Source: Sinorhizobium fredii USDA 257
GTDB taxonomy: Bacteria; Pseudomonadota; Alphaproteobacteria; Rhizobiales; Rhizobiaceae
Length of the DNA: 64,000 nt
Reading direction: 5' to 3'
NCBI RefSeq assembly: GCF_000265205.3
Contig: NC_018000.1
Span: forward strand, 2,418,001-2,482,000
Below the pieces are notes generated by a model. That model was given only the letters and a program-made list of their open reading frames with translations. It was not told the origin of the DNA and ran no database searches. Positions 18,788-31,302 of this stretch are shown piece by piece. Both the position numbers and the translations under genes were made by a program. Position 1 is the first letter of the stretch, and each line of letters begins with the position of its first letter.

Positions 18788-20658
18788 TGCATGTCAGCCT
18801 TCTTCAGATGCACGGTGAATGTCGTTCCGGACGGGCCGCTATCGACCTCGATCGTTCCGCCATAGTCGGAGACGATCTCCTTCGAGATGGCGAGTCCGAG
18901 ACCGAGGCCTTCCTCCTTGGAGGTGTTGAAGGGGGTGAACAGCTCGTCCCGGATGGCGGCCGGAATGCCTGGGCCGTTGTCGGCGACCGTAAGCAAGATG
19001 CCACCCGCCGTCTCCTCGCATCGCACCCGGATCGCAGCGCCGTCGCGGTCGCCGATCGCTTCCAGCGCGTTCTGCAACAGGTTGATCAGCACCTGTTCGA
19101 GCCGGATTCGATTGCCGAGCGCCTTGAGGCCGTCCGGCGGCAGTTCGATGCGGATCACGTCCATGCGGCCGGCAAAGCGGCTGCGCAACAGCAGAAGCGC
19201 CCCCTCGACGACGTCCCTCATCGCCGTCGGCTCGGCGGCGAAGTGACCCTTGCGGGCGAAGCGCCGCAACTCGTCGGTGATGGCGCCGACGCGCTCGGTG
19301 AGTTCGGCGATGCTCGTCATGTTCTCGGAGGCCGTTGCGCTCTGGCCGCGGTCGAGGAAGACGCGGGCATTGTCCGCATAGGCACGGATCGTCGCGACCG
19401 GCTGGTTGATCTCATGGGCGACCCCGGCGGCGACCTGGCCGAGGATCGCCAGCCGATTCGCCTGGACGAGATCCTGCTGGACGGCCTGCAGCTTCTCGGC
19501 CGTATGCCGGTGGTCGGCGATCTCGGTTTCGAGGCGGTCGCGTGCCATGCTGAGGTCACGCGTCCGCTCCTCGACCTTCACTTCGAGCTCGTTGCGCGCC
19601 AGCCGCTCCGCCGCCGACCGCATCGCAACCAGCTGTCGCCGGCGCAAGAGAAGGGCGGCAAGCGCGAGAAGCGGCACCAGTGCGGCAAGCATGATGAGCC
19701 GCATCTCCCGTGCGCCCGCCGCGAGCGCTGCCTTGAGCGGCGACAGTTGTTCGAGCCGCCAGGTCGTCGACGGCACTAGCGTTTCTATGCGCAGGAATGC
19801 CTCGCTGCCATCACCGGGCAGCAGCGCCTCCAGCGTCGAGGAGCCGTCCGGCCAGGCTTCGATCCGATGGAAGGGCAGCGGCAGCAGCGGCGCATCGCCG
19901 AACTGCAGGCTCTCGCGAATGTCGGCGACGCGGTCGTCGGGGATCTCTTTCGTCGCCATGAAGCGCCAGGAGGGCAGGCTGGTGATCAACACGATGCCGC
20001 GGCGGTCGGTGACATAGGTCGGTTTGTCCGTGACACGCCAGTCGGCCTCGACGCCGTCGAATTCCAGCTTGGCGACGATGACGCCGAGCGGTCCCTCCGG
20101 CCCGTCGACACGGTGCGAGATGTAGAGGCCAGGCCGCCTGCTCACCGTTCCCATGGCAAAATGCTCGCCCTTGCCGTCGCGCATCGCCTGGCGGAAATAG
20201 TCGCGGAAGGCGTAGTCGTTGCCGACGAAGCTCGTCGCCTCCCGCCAATTGCTGGCGGCTACCGCGACGCCATCGCGGTCGATCAGATAGACGACGGCCG
20301 CTTCGGCACTTGTCGCGAGACTTTCGAGCCTGCGATTGATCGGCTCCAGCGATCGAGGGTTGGGCGAGACCAGCGCTTCGCGAATGGCGGTGTCGTCGGA
20401 AAGAACCAGGGGCAGAGCCCGCTGCCGTTCGACGACCGCCCTTAGCAGCGAGGCCTTCAGGCTGGCATCGAGCCGGCTCTGCTCGGCAAGGTCGGCCAGC
20501 GCCTGCGATCGGCCATAGGCGCCGGCGAACAGCAGGCCTGCGACCAGGAGTATGAGCGTCACGGCCGCGAAGACGAGCCATGATTGCCGCGCCCGGCGAC
20601 GCAGCGCGCCCAACTCGTCCGTGCCCGGCGGGTATTTCAACATAGCGACATTGTGCAT
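18784..20658 (-). CDS. dctB: C4-dicarboxylate sensor histidine kinase
   Basis: A ~624-residue membrane kinase. A first membrane segment lies near residues 20-42, then a large periplasmic double-PAS sensor region ([28 protein letters not shown]), a second membrane segment near 300-320, and a coiled linker. The dimerisation helix has [12 protein letters not shown] and the ATPase has DNGPGIP and [13 protein letters not shown]. The start at 20658 gives the usual ~620-residue length; an ATG at 20643 would also fit and neither has a strong ribosome site. DctB senses C4-dicarboxylates and phosphorylates DctD. It diverges from dctA. Confidence 0.94.
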   Translation of the reverse strand: MHNVAMLKYPPGTDELGALRRRARQSWLVFAAVTLILLVAGLLFAGAYGRSQALADLAEQSRLDASLKASLLRAVVERQRALPLVLSDDTAIREALVSPNPRSLEPINRRLESLATSAEAAVVYLIDRDGVAVAASNWREATSFVGNDYAFRDYFRQAMRDGKGEHFAMGTVSRRPGLYISHRVDGPEGPLGVIVAKLEFDGVEADWRVTDKPTYVTDRRGIVLITSLPSWRFMATKEIPDDRVADIRESLQFGDAPLLPLPFHRIEAWPDGSSTLEALLPGDGSEAFLRIETLVPSTTWRLEQLSPLKAALAAGAREMRLIMLAALVPLLALAALLLRRRQLVAMRSAAERLARNELEVKVEERTRDLSMARDRLETEIADHRHTAEKLQAVQQDLVQANRLAILGQVAAGVAHEINQPVATIRAYADNARVFLDRGQSATASENMTSIAELTERVGAITDELRRFARKGHFAAEPTAMRDVVEGALLLLRSRFAGRMDVIRIELPPDGLKALGNRIRLEQVLINLLQNALEAIGDRDGAAIRVRCEETAGGILLTVADNGPGIPAAIRDELFTPFNTSKEEGLGLGLAISKEIVSDYGGTIEVDSGPSGTTFTVHLKKADMQ

Positions 20659-20684
20659 GTTTTCGCCCAGAGCGCCAGCCGCGC

Positions 20685-20702
20685 TGTGCGGATTTCCGCA
20701 CG
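20685..20702. promoter_or_regulatory. DctD upstream activator site
   Basis: TGTGCGGATTTCCGCACG is an almost perfect dyad centred at 20693/20694, about 84 bp before the -24 element of dctA. This matches the inverted-repeat type of DctD binding site known from rhizobial dctA promoters. A second, weaker half-dyad-like stretch (GTGCGTTCGGCAAAA at about 20722-20736) could be the lower-affinity neighbour site. Confidence 0.75.
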
Positions 20703-20775
20703 CGCGACGAGGGGTGCTTGGGTGCGTTCGGCAAAAACTAAGCGATTTCAATGGCCTGAGGCATAAGCGGCGAAC

Positions 20776-20791
20776 TGGCACGCTTGTTGCT
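20776..20791 (+). promoter_or_regulatory. Sigma-54 promoter of dctA
   Basis: TGGCACGCTTGTTGCT has the -24 GG at 20777-20778 and the -12 GC at 20789-20790 with the required spacing. It fits the TGGCACG-N4-TTGCW consensus fully. Transcription would begin near 20802, leaving a leader of about 90 bases before dctA. Confidence 0.9.
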
Positions 20792-20892
20792 TACGATCTC
20801 CACAAGGCAGCCGCGCGCTGTCGATCTTCGGAAAAGTGGCCCGGGAGGCCCGGCGCGTTGCCGGACTGGGCGACCCACGTGGAGGATAACAC

Positions 20893-22218
20893 ATGATCAT
20901 CGAACATTCCGCGGAGGTCCGCGGCAAGACACCCTTTTACCGCCATCTCTATGTCCAAGTCTTGGCGGCGATTGCCGCAGGCATCCTGCTCGGGCATTTC
21001 TACCCTGAGCTCGGCACTCAGCTGAAGCCGCTCGGCGACGCCTTCATCAAGCTCGTCAAGATGATCATCGCACCGGTCATCTTCCTGACGGTCGCGACCG
21101 GCATTGCCGGCATGACCGATCTCGCCAAGGTTGGCCGCGTCGCCGGCAAGGCGATGATCTACTTCCTGACCTTCTCCAGCCTCGCGCTCGTCGTCGGTCT
21201 CATCGTCGCCAATGTCGTGCAGCCGGGTGCGGGCATGCATATCGATCCGGCCTCGCTCGATGCGAAGGCGATCAGCACCTATGCGGCGAAGGCCCATGAG
21301 CAGTCGATCACCGGCTTCCTGATGAACATCATTCCGACGACGCTCGTCGGCGCCTTCGCCGAGGGCGACATCCTGCAGGTGCTGTTCATCTCGGTGCTCT
21401 TCGGCATCTCGCTCGCCATGGTCGGCAAGAAGGCCGAGCCGGTCGTCGATTTCCTGCAGGCACTGACGCTGCCGATCTTCCGGCTGGTGGCGATCCTGAT
21501 GAAGGCCGCCCCAATCGGTGCCTTCGGCGCCATGGCCTTCACCATTGGCAAATATGGCGTCGCCTCGATCGCCAACCTCGCCATGCTGATCGGCACCTTC
21601 TATCTCACATCGTTCCTGTTCGTCTTCGTCGTGCTCGGCGCCGTGGCGCGCTACAATGGCTTCTCGATCGTGGCGCTCATCCGCTACATCAAGGAGGAGC
21701 TGCTGCTCGTTCTCGGCACCTCGTCCTCTGAAGCCGCACTGCCGGGCCTGATGAACAAGATGGAGAAGGCCGGCTGCAAGCGCTCGGTCGTCGGCCTGGT
21801 CATTCCGACCGGCTACTCCTTCAATCTCGACGGCACCAACATTTACATGACGCTGGCAGCGCTGTTCATCGCCCAGGCGACCGACACGCCGCTGTCCTAC
21901 GGCGACCAGATCCTGCTCCTGCTCGTTGCCATGCTGAGTTCGAAGGGTGCTGCCGGCATCACTGGCGCAGGCTTCATCACGCTCGCCGCGACGCTCTCCG
22001 TCGTGCCGTCCGTGCCGGTTGCCGGCATGGCGCTGATCCTAGGGATCGACCGCTTCATGTCCGAGTGCCGGGCGCTCACCAACTTCGTCGGCAACGCTGT
22101 CGCGACGCTGGTCGTGGCGAAGTGGGAAGGCGAGCTGGACCAGGCGCAGCTCTCGGTCGCGCTTGGCGGCGATGCATCCATCGAGACCATTCCGGCGGTG
22201 GTTCAGCCTGCCGAATAA
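20893..22218 (+). CDS. dctA: C4-dicarboxylate transport protein
   Basis: A 441-residue inner-membrane symporter of the DAACS (glutamate transporter-like) family that imports succinate, malate and fumarate with protons; it fuels nitrogen fixation in rhizobia. The serine-rich re-entrant loop ([14 protein letters not shown]) and the following [19 protein letters not shown] are diagnostic. GTGGAGG precedes the ATG. The gene is divergent from dctB and is driven by the sigma-54 promoter at 20776 with a DctD site at 20685. A hairpin terminator follows at 22256. Confidence 0.97.
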   Translation: MIIEHSAEVRGKTPFYRHLYVQVLAAIAAGILLGHFYPELGTQLKPLGDAFIKLVKMIIAPVIFLTVATGIAGMTDLAKVGRVAGKAMIYFLTFSSLALVVGLIVANVVQPGAGMHIDPASLDAKAISTYAAKAHEQSITGFLMNIIPTTLVGAFAEGDILQVLFISVLFGISLAMVGKKAEPVVDFLQALTLPIFRLVAILMKAAPIGAFGAMAFTIGKYGVASIANLAMLIGTFYLTSFLFVFVVLGAVARYNGFSIVALIRYIKEELLLVLGTSSSEAALPGLMNKMEKAGCKRSVVGLVIPTGYSFNLDGTNIYMTLAALFIAQATDTPLSYGDQILLLLVAMLSSKGAAGITGAGFITLAATLSVVPSVPVAGMALILGIDRFMSECRALTNFVGNAVATLVVAKWEGELDQAQLSVALGGDASIETIPAVVQPAE

Positions 22219-22255
22219 CTTGCCTCCCAGGGCAACGCACGATAAGTGCGAATTT

Positions 22256-22289
22256 GGCGCGGTCCGTTAACTCGGTTCGCGCCTTTTTT
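22256..22289 (+). terminator. Rho-independent terminator after dctA
   Basis: GGCGCG at 22256-22261 pairs with CGCGCC at 22278-22283, with a loop containing the palindrome GTTAAC, followed by six Ts at 22284-22289. It lies 37 bases after the dctA stop. Confidence 0.8.
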
Positions 22290-22308
22290 CTGGAACTAAC
22301 GAGGATAC

Positions 22309-23218
22309 TCAGATCCCGTGCAGCACCTGCGTGGCCTTGACCGCCGCCGAAGCGCGGTTCTCGACGCCGAGCTTCACATAGATCTGTTCGAGATGTTTGG
22401 TGACGGTGCGCGAACTCAAGCCCAGGATCTCGCCAATGTCGCGGTTGGATTTTCCCTTGGCGATCCACAGCAGCACCTCCGATTCGCGCTGGGTGAGCTG
22501 GAAATGCTGGCGGAGCATCTCGTCGTCGTTCATGCCGTTTTCGGCGGTCAGCCGAAAGAGATATTCGTTGGCGCCGATCGCGCCGAGATAGGAAATCTGC
22601 AGGCCCGTCTGGCCGGCCCGATGGAGCGACAGGTTGCCCTGTCTTTCGCCGCCTTGCCGCTCCCGCATCCACGCGGCGATGCGGGCAGTGACGATCGCAA
22701 GTCCGTCGTCGCTGCCGGTGGCGGCGTTGACGAGGCGGGTCGCCTGCGGCGTCGACCAGCGCACCGTGCCGTCGCCGCGCACGGCAAGCAGATGCCGGCC
22801 GGCGGCGTCGAGCGCGACGCGGGCGCTCTGGGCCGAACGCGCATTGGAAAGATGGACGCGGATGCGGGCGCACAGTTCGTCGATATTGATCGGCTTGGTG
22901 AGGTAGTCGACGCCGCCGGCCTCAAGCGCCCGCACCACGTGTTCCGTCTCGGTGAGCCCTGTCATGAACACTACCGGCACCTGGGCGACCGAGGCATTCG
23001 CCTTCAGCCGGGTGCAGGCCTCGAACCCGTCCATGCCGGGCATCACCGCGTCGAGCAGGATGATGTCAGGCGTGATGCGGTCGGCGATGTTGAGCGCCGC
23101 ATTGCCGGAAGTGGCGATCAGCACGGAAAAACCGGACTGCTCCAGCGCCTCGGTCAGGAAACCGAGAGCCTCTGGAGAATCGTCGACGAGCAGCACGATG
23201 TCGCGCGGGTTGGTGGCC

Positions 23219-23226
<8 letters not shown>
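22309..23226 (-). CDS. LuxR-type response regulator
   Basis: A 305-residue regulator. Residues 1-~120 are a receiver domain (LLVDDSPEALGF; phospho-acceptor Asp in ILLDAVMPGMDG; Lys in LTKPINID). A middle segment of ~90 residues resembles a short sensory spacer. The C-terminal HTH (LTQRESEVLLWIAKGKSNRDI) is of the LuxR class. The start is GTG at 23226, overlapping the stop of the hybrid kinase gene, so the two are translated together and form a two-component system. Target genes are not visible nearby. Confidence 0.87.
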
Positions 23227-26599
<3,373 letters not shown>

Positions 26600-27432
26600 G
26601 GTCCCTCGTGTCTTTCTGCGTCCCCCGGCAGGGCCGGCCCCGCCTTCGTAACATAGACGCGCCGCGCATGAAATTGCTGCGGTGCGGGAAAAGCGCATTG
26701 GCCCGAATTGGCGCGCAGCAGCCCGTCTTGACAAAGAGATGTCCTGCTTATGTCGGCCGCGGTGGTGGTCCGGTCAATGCTGGGCGTCAGCCCGTCGGCC
26801 TATCAGGAGGCCTGCGAGGTGATGAGGCCGGAAAAATGCGGCGGCGGCGATTGCTTGTATCCTCGAGCGCGGCGGGCATATCAATTCACCGGGCGGATAT
26901 CTCCGGGAGCTCACACGCAAGGCGACGCGCGGCGAATTCTCGCTTGGGCCGGTTCTCATGGCGCTTCTGAGAGCAGATAGGCAAAGTGACAAACAGGTGG
27001 GGTGAATGGGAACCGGAATATCAAAACCCTGACAGCTGTCAGGCCTGACAGCTGTCAGGGTTTTTCGGCCTCCAGCATAAGGGCCTCTCGAGCGCGGCAC
27101 AGCGCGGCACATGGATTCGAATTCCCCATCCTTTTGACCTGCAAATTTGCGATTACCGGCCGGACGGGGGACGGGGAACGGCAACTTCCGACCCGATGAC
27201 AGCCGCTGTCGTGGTGCGGCCGATGCCGGGCGTCAGCCCATCCCTTACGATGTTACGGGCTTGGGGAGCACCACATTTGCCGTCGGCTGCATTATTGGAA
27301 AGGCAGGCCATATCAACTCGGCCGGCAGCTAGCCCTGATGCGGGCAAAGTAAGAGTGCGGACATGAAAGCTGGATAGGCCGATTGCGGAGCGGCTGCTAA
27401 GCTAAGTCCGAATTGGAGGAAAGGAACGTCGC
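26600..27432. other. Non-coding spacer with two diverged copies of a short coding-like segment
   Basis: No convincing gene is present in this ~830-bp spacer. Two stretches resemble each other: 26750-26797 and 27197-27243 both read, in one frame, as (S/T)AAVVVR(S/P)M(L/P)GVSPS, and both are followed about 80-130 bases later by a CATATCAA(T/C)TC segment. The differences are mostly in third codon positions, which suggests two decayed copies of one former gene. A long palindrome sits between them (27023-27064). Confidence 0.4.
27023..27064. repeat. 42-bp perfect palindrome built from two tandem 14-bp palindromes
   Basis: The segment is a perfect inverted repeat centred on AGGCCT (27041-27046). 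Each arm contains CTGACAGCTGTCAG, itself a perfect palindrome, so there are two tandem sites. It begins AAAACC and ends GGTTTT. It could be a bidirectional terminator, or a double operator for a dimeric regulator, and would form a cruciform or hairpin. Confidence 0.85.
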
Positions 27433-28167
27433 ATGCCGTCTGAGTCACGATCACCACGCCTCGCTGTTCTCATCGATGCCGACAACACCTCGGCAAAGAT
27501 TGTCGACGGGTTGTTCGAAGAGGTTGCAAAGATCGGCGAAGCCAGCGTCCGTCGGATCTATGGCGACTTCTCGGGCACGCGTTCCAAAGCCTGGGCGGAG
27601 GTGCTCGCGAAACATGCCATCATCCCGCAACAGCAGTTCGCCTACACGACAGGGAAGAATGCTTCCGATATCACGCTTGTGATAGACGCCATGGATCTTT
27701 TGCACAGCGGCCGCTTTGATGGCTTCTGCCTCGTCTCTTCCGATAGTGATTTCACGCGCCTTGCCGCACGTATCCGCGAGCAGGGCATCGACGTCTTTGG
27801 CTTTGGCGAACAGAAAACTCCGGAGAGTTTCCGCCAGGCCTGCCGTCGGTTCTTCTACACCGAGAATCTTCTTCCGGGCGCATTGAAAGACGATCAGAGC
27901 GCCGCGTCGGCCGGAAAGTCCTTGCAACCGGCGAGCGCCGCTGTGCCGTTGATCAAAAAGGTTCTTGCCCAAGAGGAAACCGACGACGGCTGGGTCAATC
28001 TTGGCGCGGTGGGCAAGCAATTGCTCAATTTGGCGCCGGACTTTGATTCGCGCACCTTCGGGTTCCGAAAGCTCAGCGATCTCATTCGCAAGACAAACCA
28101 GTTTGAAGTCCAACAAACCGAAGGACGTCCGGTCAGTATTCGCCTGAAGCAACGCGCAAAAAACTAG
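27433..28167 (+). CDS. NYN-domain protein with C-terminal OST-HTH/LOTUS domain
   Basis: A 244-residue protein. Residues ~8-150 form a PIN-like NYN nuclease fold with the acidic residues in LIDADNTS, SDITLVIDAMDLL and VSSDSDFTRLAARI. Residues ~165-240 form an OST-HTH/LOTUS domain (DDGWVNLGAVGKQLLNLAP), which binds RNA, including G-quadruplex RNA in studied members. It is thus a candidate RNA-processing enzyme. The gene stands alone; DUF2934 and cold-shock genes follow at 28276 and 28741, a possible stress/RNA neighbourhood. Confidence 0.9.
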   Translation: MPSESRSPRLAVLIDADNTSAKIVDGLFEEVAKIGEASVRRIYGDFSGTRSKAWAEVLAKHAIIPQQQFAYTTGKNASDITLVIDAMDLLHSGRFDGFCLVSSDSDFTRLAARIREQGIDVFGFGEQKTPESFRQACRRFFYTENLLPGALKDDQSAASAGKSLQPASAAVPLIKKVLAQEETDDGWVNLGAVGKQLLNLAPDFDSRTFGFRKLSDLIRKTNQFEVQQTEGRPVSIRLKQRAKN

Positions 28168-28275
28168 TGGCGATTGCGAGGATGGGCCATCCGCCTTAAA
28201 TTCATCATCAGCACGAAATCAGGCTTCACAGCCGCCCGCCGCCGTTTCCCACCTCAGTCGACAAGGAGCGTTGTC

Positions 28276-28590
28276 ATGAAGACGGACAAGGAAGAACTGA
28301 TCAGGAAGCGGGCCTATGAGCTGTGGGAGAGAGCAGGGCGACCGGAGGATGATGGTCTCAAGTATTGGTTTCAGGCTGCGAACGAACTTGAGTCAGGAAA
28401 AATCAATGGGGCAGAGGTGCTGGAAAATGCTGCGGTTCTTGGCGAACCCCACGAACCTGCAATTGCTACCAAAGCGAAAAAGACGCCAAAATCCGCGGTG
28501 AAGAAGCAGCCAGACAGCGCGAAGCCGCTGAAAACGAGCACCGTTTCCAAAACCAGAGATAGGAAAGGCAAACGGACTGAGGGCCGTTAG
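28276..28590 (+). CDS. DUF2934 family protein
   Basis: A 104-residue protein. Residues ~1-40 match DUF2934: IRKRAYELWERAGRPEDDGLKYWFQA, a short helical unit common in rhizobia and of unknown function. The rest is Lys/Ala/Pro-rich and basic, suggesting nucleic-acid contact or disorder. AAGGAGCG precedes the ATG at 28276; in-frame upstream starts lack a ribosome site. Confidence 0.82.
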   Translation: MKTDKEELIRKRAYELWERAGRPEDDGLKYWFQAANELESGKINGAEVLENAAVLGEPHEPAIATKAKKTPKSAVKKQPDSAKPLKTSTVSKTRDRKGKRTEGR

Positions 28591-28740
28591 ACGGTAAGAT
28601 GACTAGCCGCCACCCGTCCCAACTTCCGTTCCGCCAATAATTCGGCTTTCCGTCGAATCCAGAACGGTCTATCTGTGCTGCCGCATATGACGAGCCTGAC
28701 CGGCAAAGGGTTCGGCAGGCCAGGATCAAGGGAAGACGCT

Positions 28741-28947
28741 ATGGCAACGGGTACAGTAAAATGGTTCAACGCAACAAAAGGCTTTGGTTTCATCCAGCCC
28801 GACGACGGCGGCGCCGATGTCTTCGTACACATTTCCGCAGTGGAGCGGGCGGGCCTGCGGGAGTTGAAGGATGGTCAGAAGATCACCTACGAGCTGGTGG
28901 CGGATCGTAAGTCCGGCAAGATGTCGGCGGACAATTTGCAGGCCTAA
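28741..28947 (+). CDS. Cold-shock protein (CspA family)
   Basis: A 68-residue single-stranded nucleic-acid binding protein. It has both RNP motifs: [12 protein letters not shown] and [10 protein letters not shown]. The start [10 protein letters not shown] is the usual one. About 150 bases of leader precede it, in line with the long structured leaders of csp genes. A Rho-independent terminator follows at 28973. Confidence 0.96.
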   Translation: MATGTVKWFNATKGFGFIQPDDGGADVFVHISAVERAGLRELKDGQKITYELVADRKSGKMSADNLQA

Positions 28948-28972
28948 CCGATTCCTCAGACGCGAGCCTTGG

Positions 28973-28998
28973 AAAGGCCGGGGTCAACTCGGCCTTTT
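28973..28998 (+). terminator. Terminator after cold-shock gene
   Basis: AAAGGCCG at 28973-28980 pairs perfectly with CGGCCTTT at 28990-28997, with a nine-base loop and a short T-tract. It lies 26 bases after the csp stop. Confidence 0.75.
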
Positions 28999-29084
28999 CC
29001 GTGTGGAGCATTCAGCGACTGGTAACAATGCTGCACTCGGCCGCGGCGTGAACGCTCTTGAATATGTTGCCCCGCGATACCACG

Positions 29085-29207
29085 TTCGAAGTATCGAGGC
29101 GATTCATCTCCTCCCGAATCGCTTCGATCCGACGGACAGCAGTTTTCTCCCAGGCTGTCGGTCACTTATCGGAGCCCGGCGCACCTCCTCCCGCGCCGGG
29201 CTTTTGT
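29085..29207 (+). ncRNA. Alpha-r14 (cuckoo/NfeR1-type) trans-acting small RNA
   Basis: Three consecutive hairpins each show an anti-Shine-Dalgarno loop. Hairpin 1 has arms at 29093-29105 and 29116-29128 with loop ATCTCCTCCC. Hairpin 2 pairs GACAGC (29135-29140) with GCTGTC (29154-29159) around a loop holding CTCCC. Hairpin 3 pairs GCCCGGCGC (29174-29182) with GCGCCGGGC (29193-29201) around ACCTCCTCCC, followed by TTTT, i.e. a terminator. Alpha-r14 RNAs of Sinorhizobium such as NfeR1 are about 115-125 nt with exactly this plan, silencing mRNAs by masking ribosome sites. The 3' end is certain to a few bases; the 5' end (about 29085) is estimated from length. Confidence 0.8.
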
Positions 29208-29288
29208 CGTTTTCACAGGAACTCTATCCGGATTCTGCCATTCTTATTGCTCAATGCCCGCAAAGAGGAATTCCAAGGAGGAGGGATC

Positions 29289-29630
29289 GTGGAAATCAGC
29301 GCCAGTGACCGCGAGCTGATAGCGGTGATGAAACAGTATTTTGCAGCGAAAACCGAGTTGGAGAGCTTGAAAGAACAATTGGAGGCGGCACGGCAGGCAG
29401 CCGGCGCGGCGATCGGCGTGTTCTACGATCCCCGCCAGAACGCAGAGCACGCCGCCGACCTGCAACGCTCGTATCGCTTGAAGGGAGAGATGGTGTCGCT
29501 GATGCAGCGTGCTGAAGCGTGGGGTAGGGCAGCATCGGCCGCTGACCGGAACGATACTTCGGAGCCGGAAGCGGAGCCTGAAGAATGGCAGTCGTTTGAG
29601 AGGCGAGCCGATACATTGTTCGGCGCGTAG
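29289..29630 (+). CDS. Hypothetical protein, coiled coil
   Basis: A 113-residue protein beginning at GTG 29289 behind a strong AAGGAGGAGGG. Residues ~5-45 form a heptad-rich helix (AVMKQYFAAKTELESLKEQLEAARQA), and the C-terminus is acidic (EPEAEPEEW). I do not recognise the family. It starts about 80 bases after the small-RNA terminator and ends just before the decayed integrase. Confidence 0.6.
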   Translation: MEISASDRELIAVMKQYFAAKTELESLKEQLEAARQAAGAAIGVFYDPRQNAEHAADLQRSYRLKGEMVSLMQRAEAWGRAASAADRNDTSEPEAEPEEWQSFERRADTLFGA

Positions 29631-29637
29631 TCTCGCC

Positions 29638-30677
29638 TAGACGATCAGCCGGGCCGCTCGTCCGTTCCGCGTTGTTGTAGTAGCTCGCCGCCTGCGTCAC
29701 CGACTTGTGCCGCGACTGCTGCATCGCCTCCGGCAGTGGAATGTCACGATGGGCAGGTTCCGTCACATAGTCCGACCTCAACCCATGCGCCGAAAACAGC
29801 TTCGGATCGAGCCCGGCCTGTTTGGCGCGAGCCTTGAGGACGAGGTTGACCGATTGCGGCGTCAGCGCCCGCCGGTCGACATTGCCCCATTGATCGATGC
29901 GCCGGAACACCGGCCCACCCTTGATCGCTGCTTCCGCCAGCCACTGCTTCAAGGCGGTCACTGGCCGGCCGATCAGCAGCACATGCTCGCTGGTCGTCGC
30001 AAATGGTCGTCTTCGTGTGGCCGAGGTGAATACTGAGTCAAGGGAGAGAAGGGGAGTTCTTGTCGGCCGGATCGGCGCGCACCGGTTCCTCGTCAACAAG
30101 ATCTTCGACCCGCAGTCCCGACACTTCCGACCGGCGGCCGCCGCCGGAGGCAAACGCGGTTATAAGCAGGGCCCGATCACGCACGCCCACCAGCCGATCG
30201 CTGGCGCATGTTTCGAGGAACTAAAGCGCCGGTCAGGCCACGCCAACGCGTCAGGATCGACCAGATGGTCAGCCGCCGGCGCACCGTGCCCGGTGCGTGC
30301 GGGCCGCAGGCCCTGAGCAGGCGTTCGGCGCGCAATTCGGCCCCGACCTCCGCCGGCATTGCCGTGGGCCGGATCGTCGGCACGCTTGACCGGATCCCGA
30401 GATGGTGGGCAACGAATTTCAGGAGCAGCGATTCCGGCGCCGGCCAGGGGAGGGGGGCGCCCGTCGCCAGTTGGCGCCAGGCCTCGAGATAGCCCAAATC
30501 CGAGGCAAGCGCCCGCAACGTGTTCGCCCATACCCTCGTCGGCGAGATACTTGAGCGTGGCGACGTCGTCGTCAGTAGGTAGTTCGGCGAGCTGGTCGCG
30601 ACGGTCGAACGGCAGGATGGCGTCGAGCGCGTCGAGTCCTCGGCGCGGCGCAGGATCGCATCCTCGCCGATTGTCAC
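29638..30677 (-). pseudogene. Degenerate site-specific tyrosine recombinase (integrase)
   Basis: Pieces of one integrase occur in three shifting minus-strand frames. In order they read DAILPFDRRDQLAEL, then ANTLRALASDLGYLEAWRQLA, then PGTVRRRLTIWSILTRWRGLTGA, then DRALLITAFASGGGRRSEVSGLRVEDL, then GPVFRRIDQWGNVDRRALTPQSV and the catalytic box SAHGLRS with QSRHKSVTQAASYYNN. A GTG at 30677 would start it, and an ARLIV-stop end at 29638 fits the former C-terminus. At least five frameshifts separate the parts, so it is inactive. It marks an old integration event next to a toxin-antitoxin pair. Confidence 0.85.
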
Positions 30678-30721
30678 AGGATTCCCTTTGCCACATGAAC
30701 GCCTTTCCGACTGGCGCTTTC

Positions 30722-31000
30722 CTAACGGCCTTCACGCGTATGCCAAAGCCGCAGCACGGAGATCGTCGTCCGCCGAATCTCATACCGTATTTCGTAATGG
30801 CCAACGAGAATTCGCCGAACCTCTCGAGGGTCGAATTCCTCCAGCCGTTCGCCGATGCGCGGTTGTTCGAGCAGGCGTGCTGGAGCGCTCGTCAACGATT
30901 GCACAGTACGAGCCGCAGCTTGCCGATTTACCGGTGCCAGGAAATCATAGAGGCGCCCTAGATCGGCGACTGCCTTACTCGTCCACTCAAGCTTCGTCAC
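30722..31000 (-). CDS. parE: Type II toxin of the ParE/RelE family
   Basis: A 92-residue protein starting at GTG 31000, whose first bases overlap the antitoxin stop (GTGA). The fold pattern is ParE-like: WTSKAVADLGRLYDFL, a central EQPRIGERLEEFDPREVRRILVGHYEIRYEI, and the C-terminal VLRLWHTREGR. ParE toxins poison DNA gyrase, RelE cleaves ribosomal mRNA; ParE is likelier with the CopG-like partner. The pair lies next to the dead integrase, typical of addiction modules on mobile regions. Confidence 0.88.
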   Translation of the reverse strand: MTKLEWTSKAVADLGRLYDFLAPVNRQAAARTVQSLTSAPARLLEQPRIGERLEEFDPREVRRILVGHYEIRYEIRRTTISVLRLWHTREGR

Positions 31001-31257
31001 AGCGGCAAGGGTAGCGGCTTGTCATCATCTAGACTGTCGGCCCAGGCCTGGACGGCCTGGTGATCGATAACGCGGCCAGCGTCGACGTCGGCAAGCGCTT
31101 CCAGAGTCAAGCGTCGGCGCTCCTCTTCCTGATCGACCCAGGCGGTCAGCGCCTGCTTGACGATCCACCCGCGCGAGCGCTCAAGCCGTGCCGCGATCTG
31201 ATCGACTTTCTCGGCGAGGGGCAGTGGTACGTGCGCCGTCAGCACCTTCGTTTCCAT
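30997..31257 (-). CDS. parD: ParD-type ribbon-helix-helix antitoxin
   Basis: An 86-residue protein. The N-terminus ETKVLTAHVPLPLAEKVDQIAARLERSRGWIVKQAL is a ribbon-helix-helix DNA-binding domain, and the acidic C-terminal half (QAWADSLDDDK) should wrap the toxin. CAGGAG precedes the ATG at 31257; the nine-residue in-frame extension above is less likely. A 27-bp palindrome directly upstream (31276-31302) is the probable self-regulatory operator. Confidence 0.88.
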   Translation of the reverse strand: METKVLTAHVPLPLAEKVDQIAARLERSRGWIVKQALTAWVDQEEERRRLTLEALADVDAGRVIDHQAVQAWADSLDDDKPLPLPL

Positions 31258-31275
31258 ATTTGGCTCCTGCCGATT

Positions 31276-31302
31276 CAATATCAATCACAGTGATTAATAT
31301 TG
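31276..31302. promoter_or_regulatory. Operator palindrome of the ParDE module
   Basis: CAATATCAATCAC (31276-31288) and GTGATTAATATTG (31290-31302) are inverted arms matching at 12 of 13 positions around a single A. The site lies 19 bases upstream of the antitoxin start, where autorepression by the ParD-ParE complex would act. Confidence 0.65.

Noticed and set aside
20791..21297. Minus-strand frame opposite the dctA leader and start
   Set aside because: Low-complexity Asp/Glu/Arg sequence typical of reversed coding DNA; it would run through the sigma-54 promoter.
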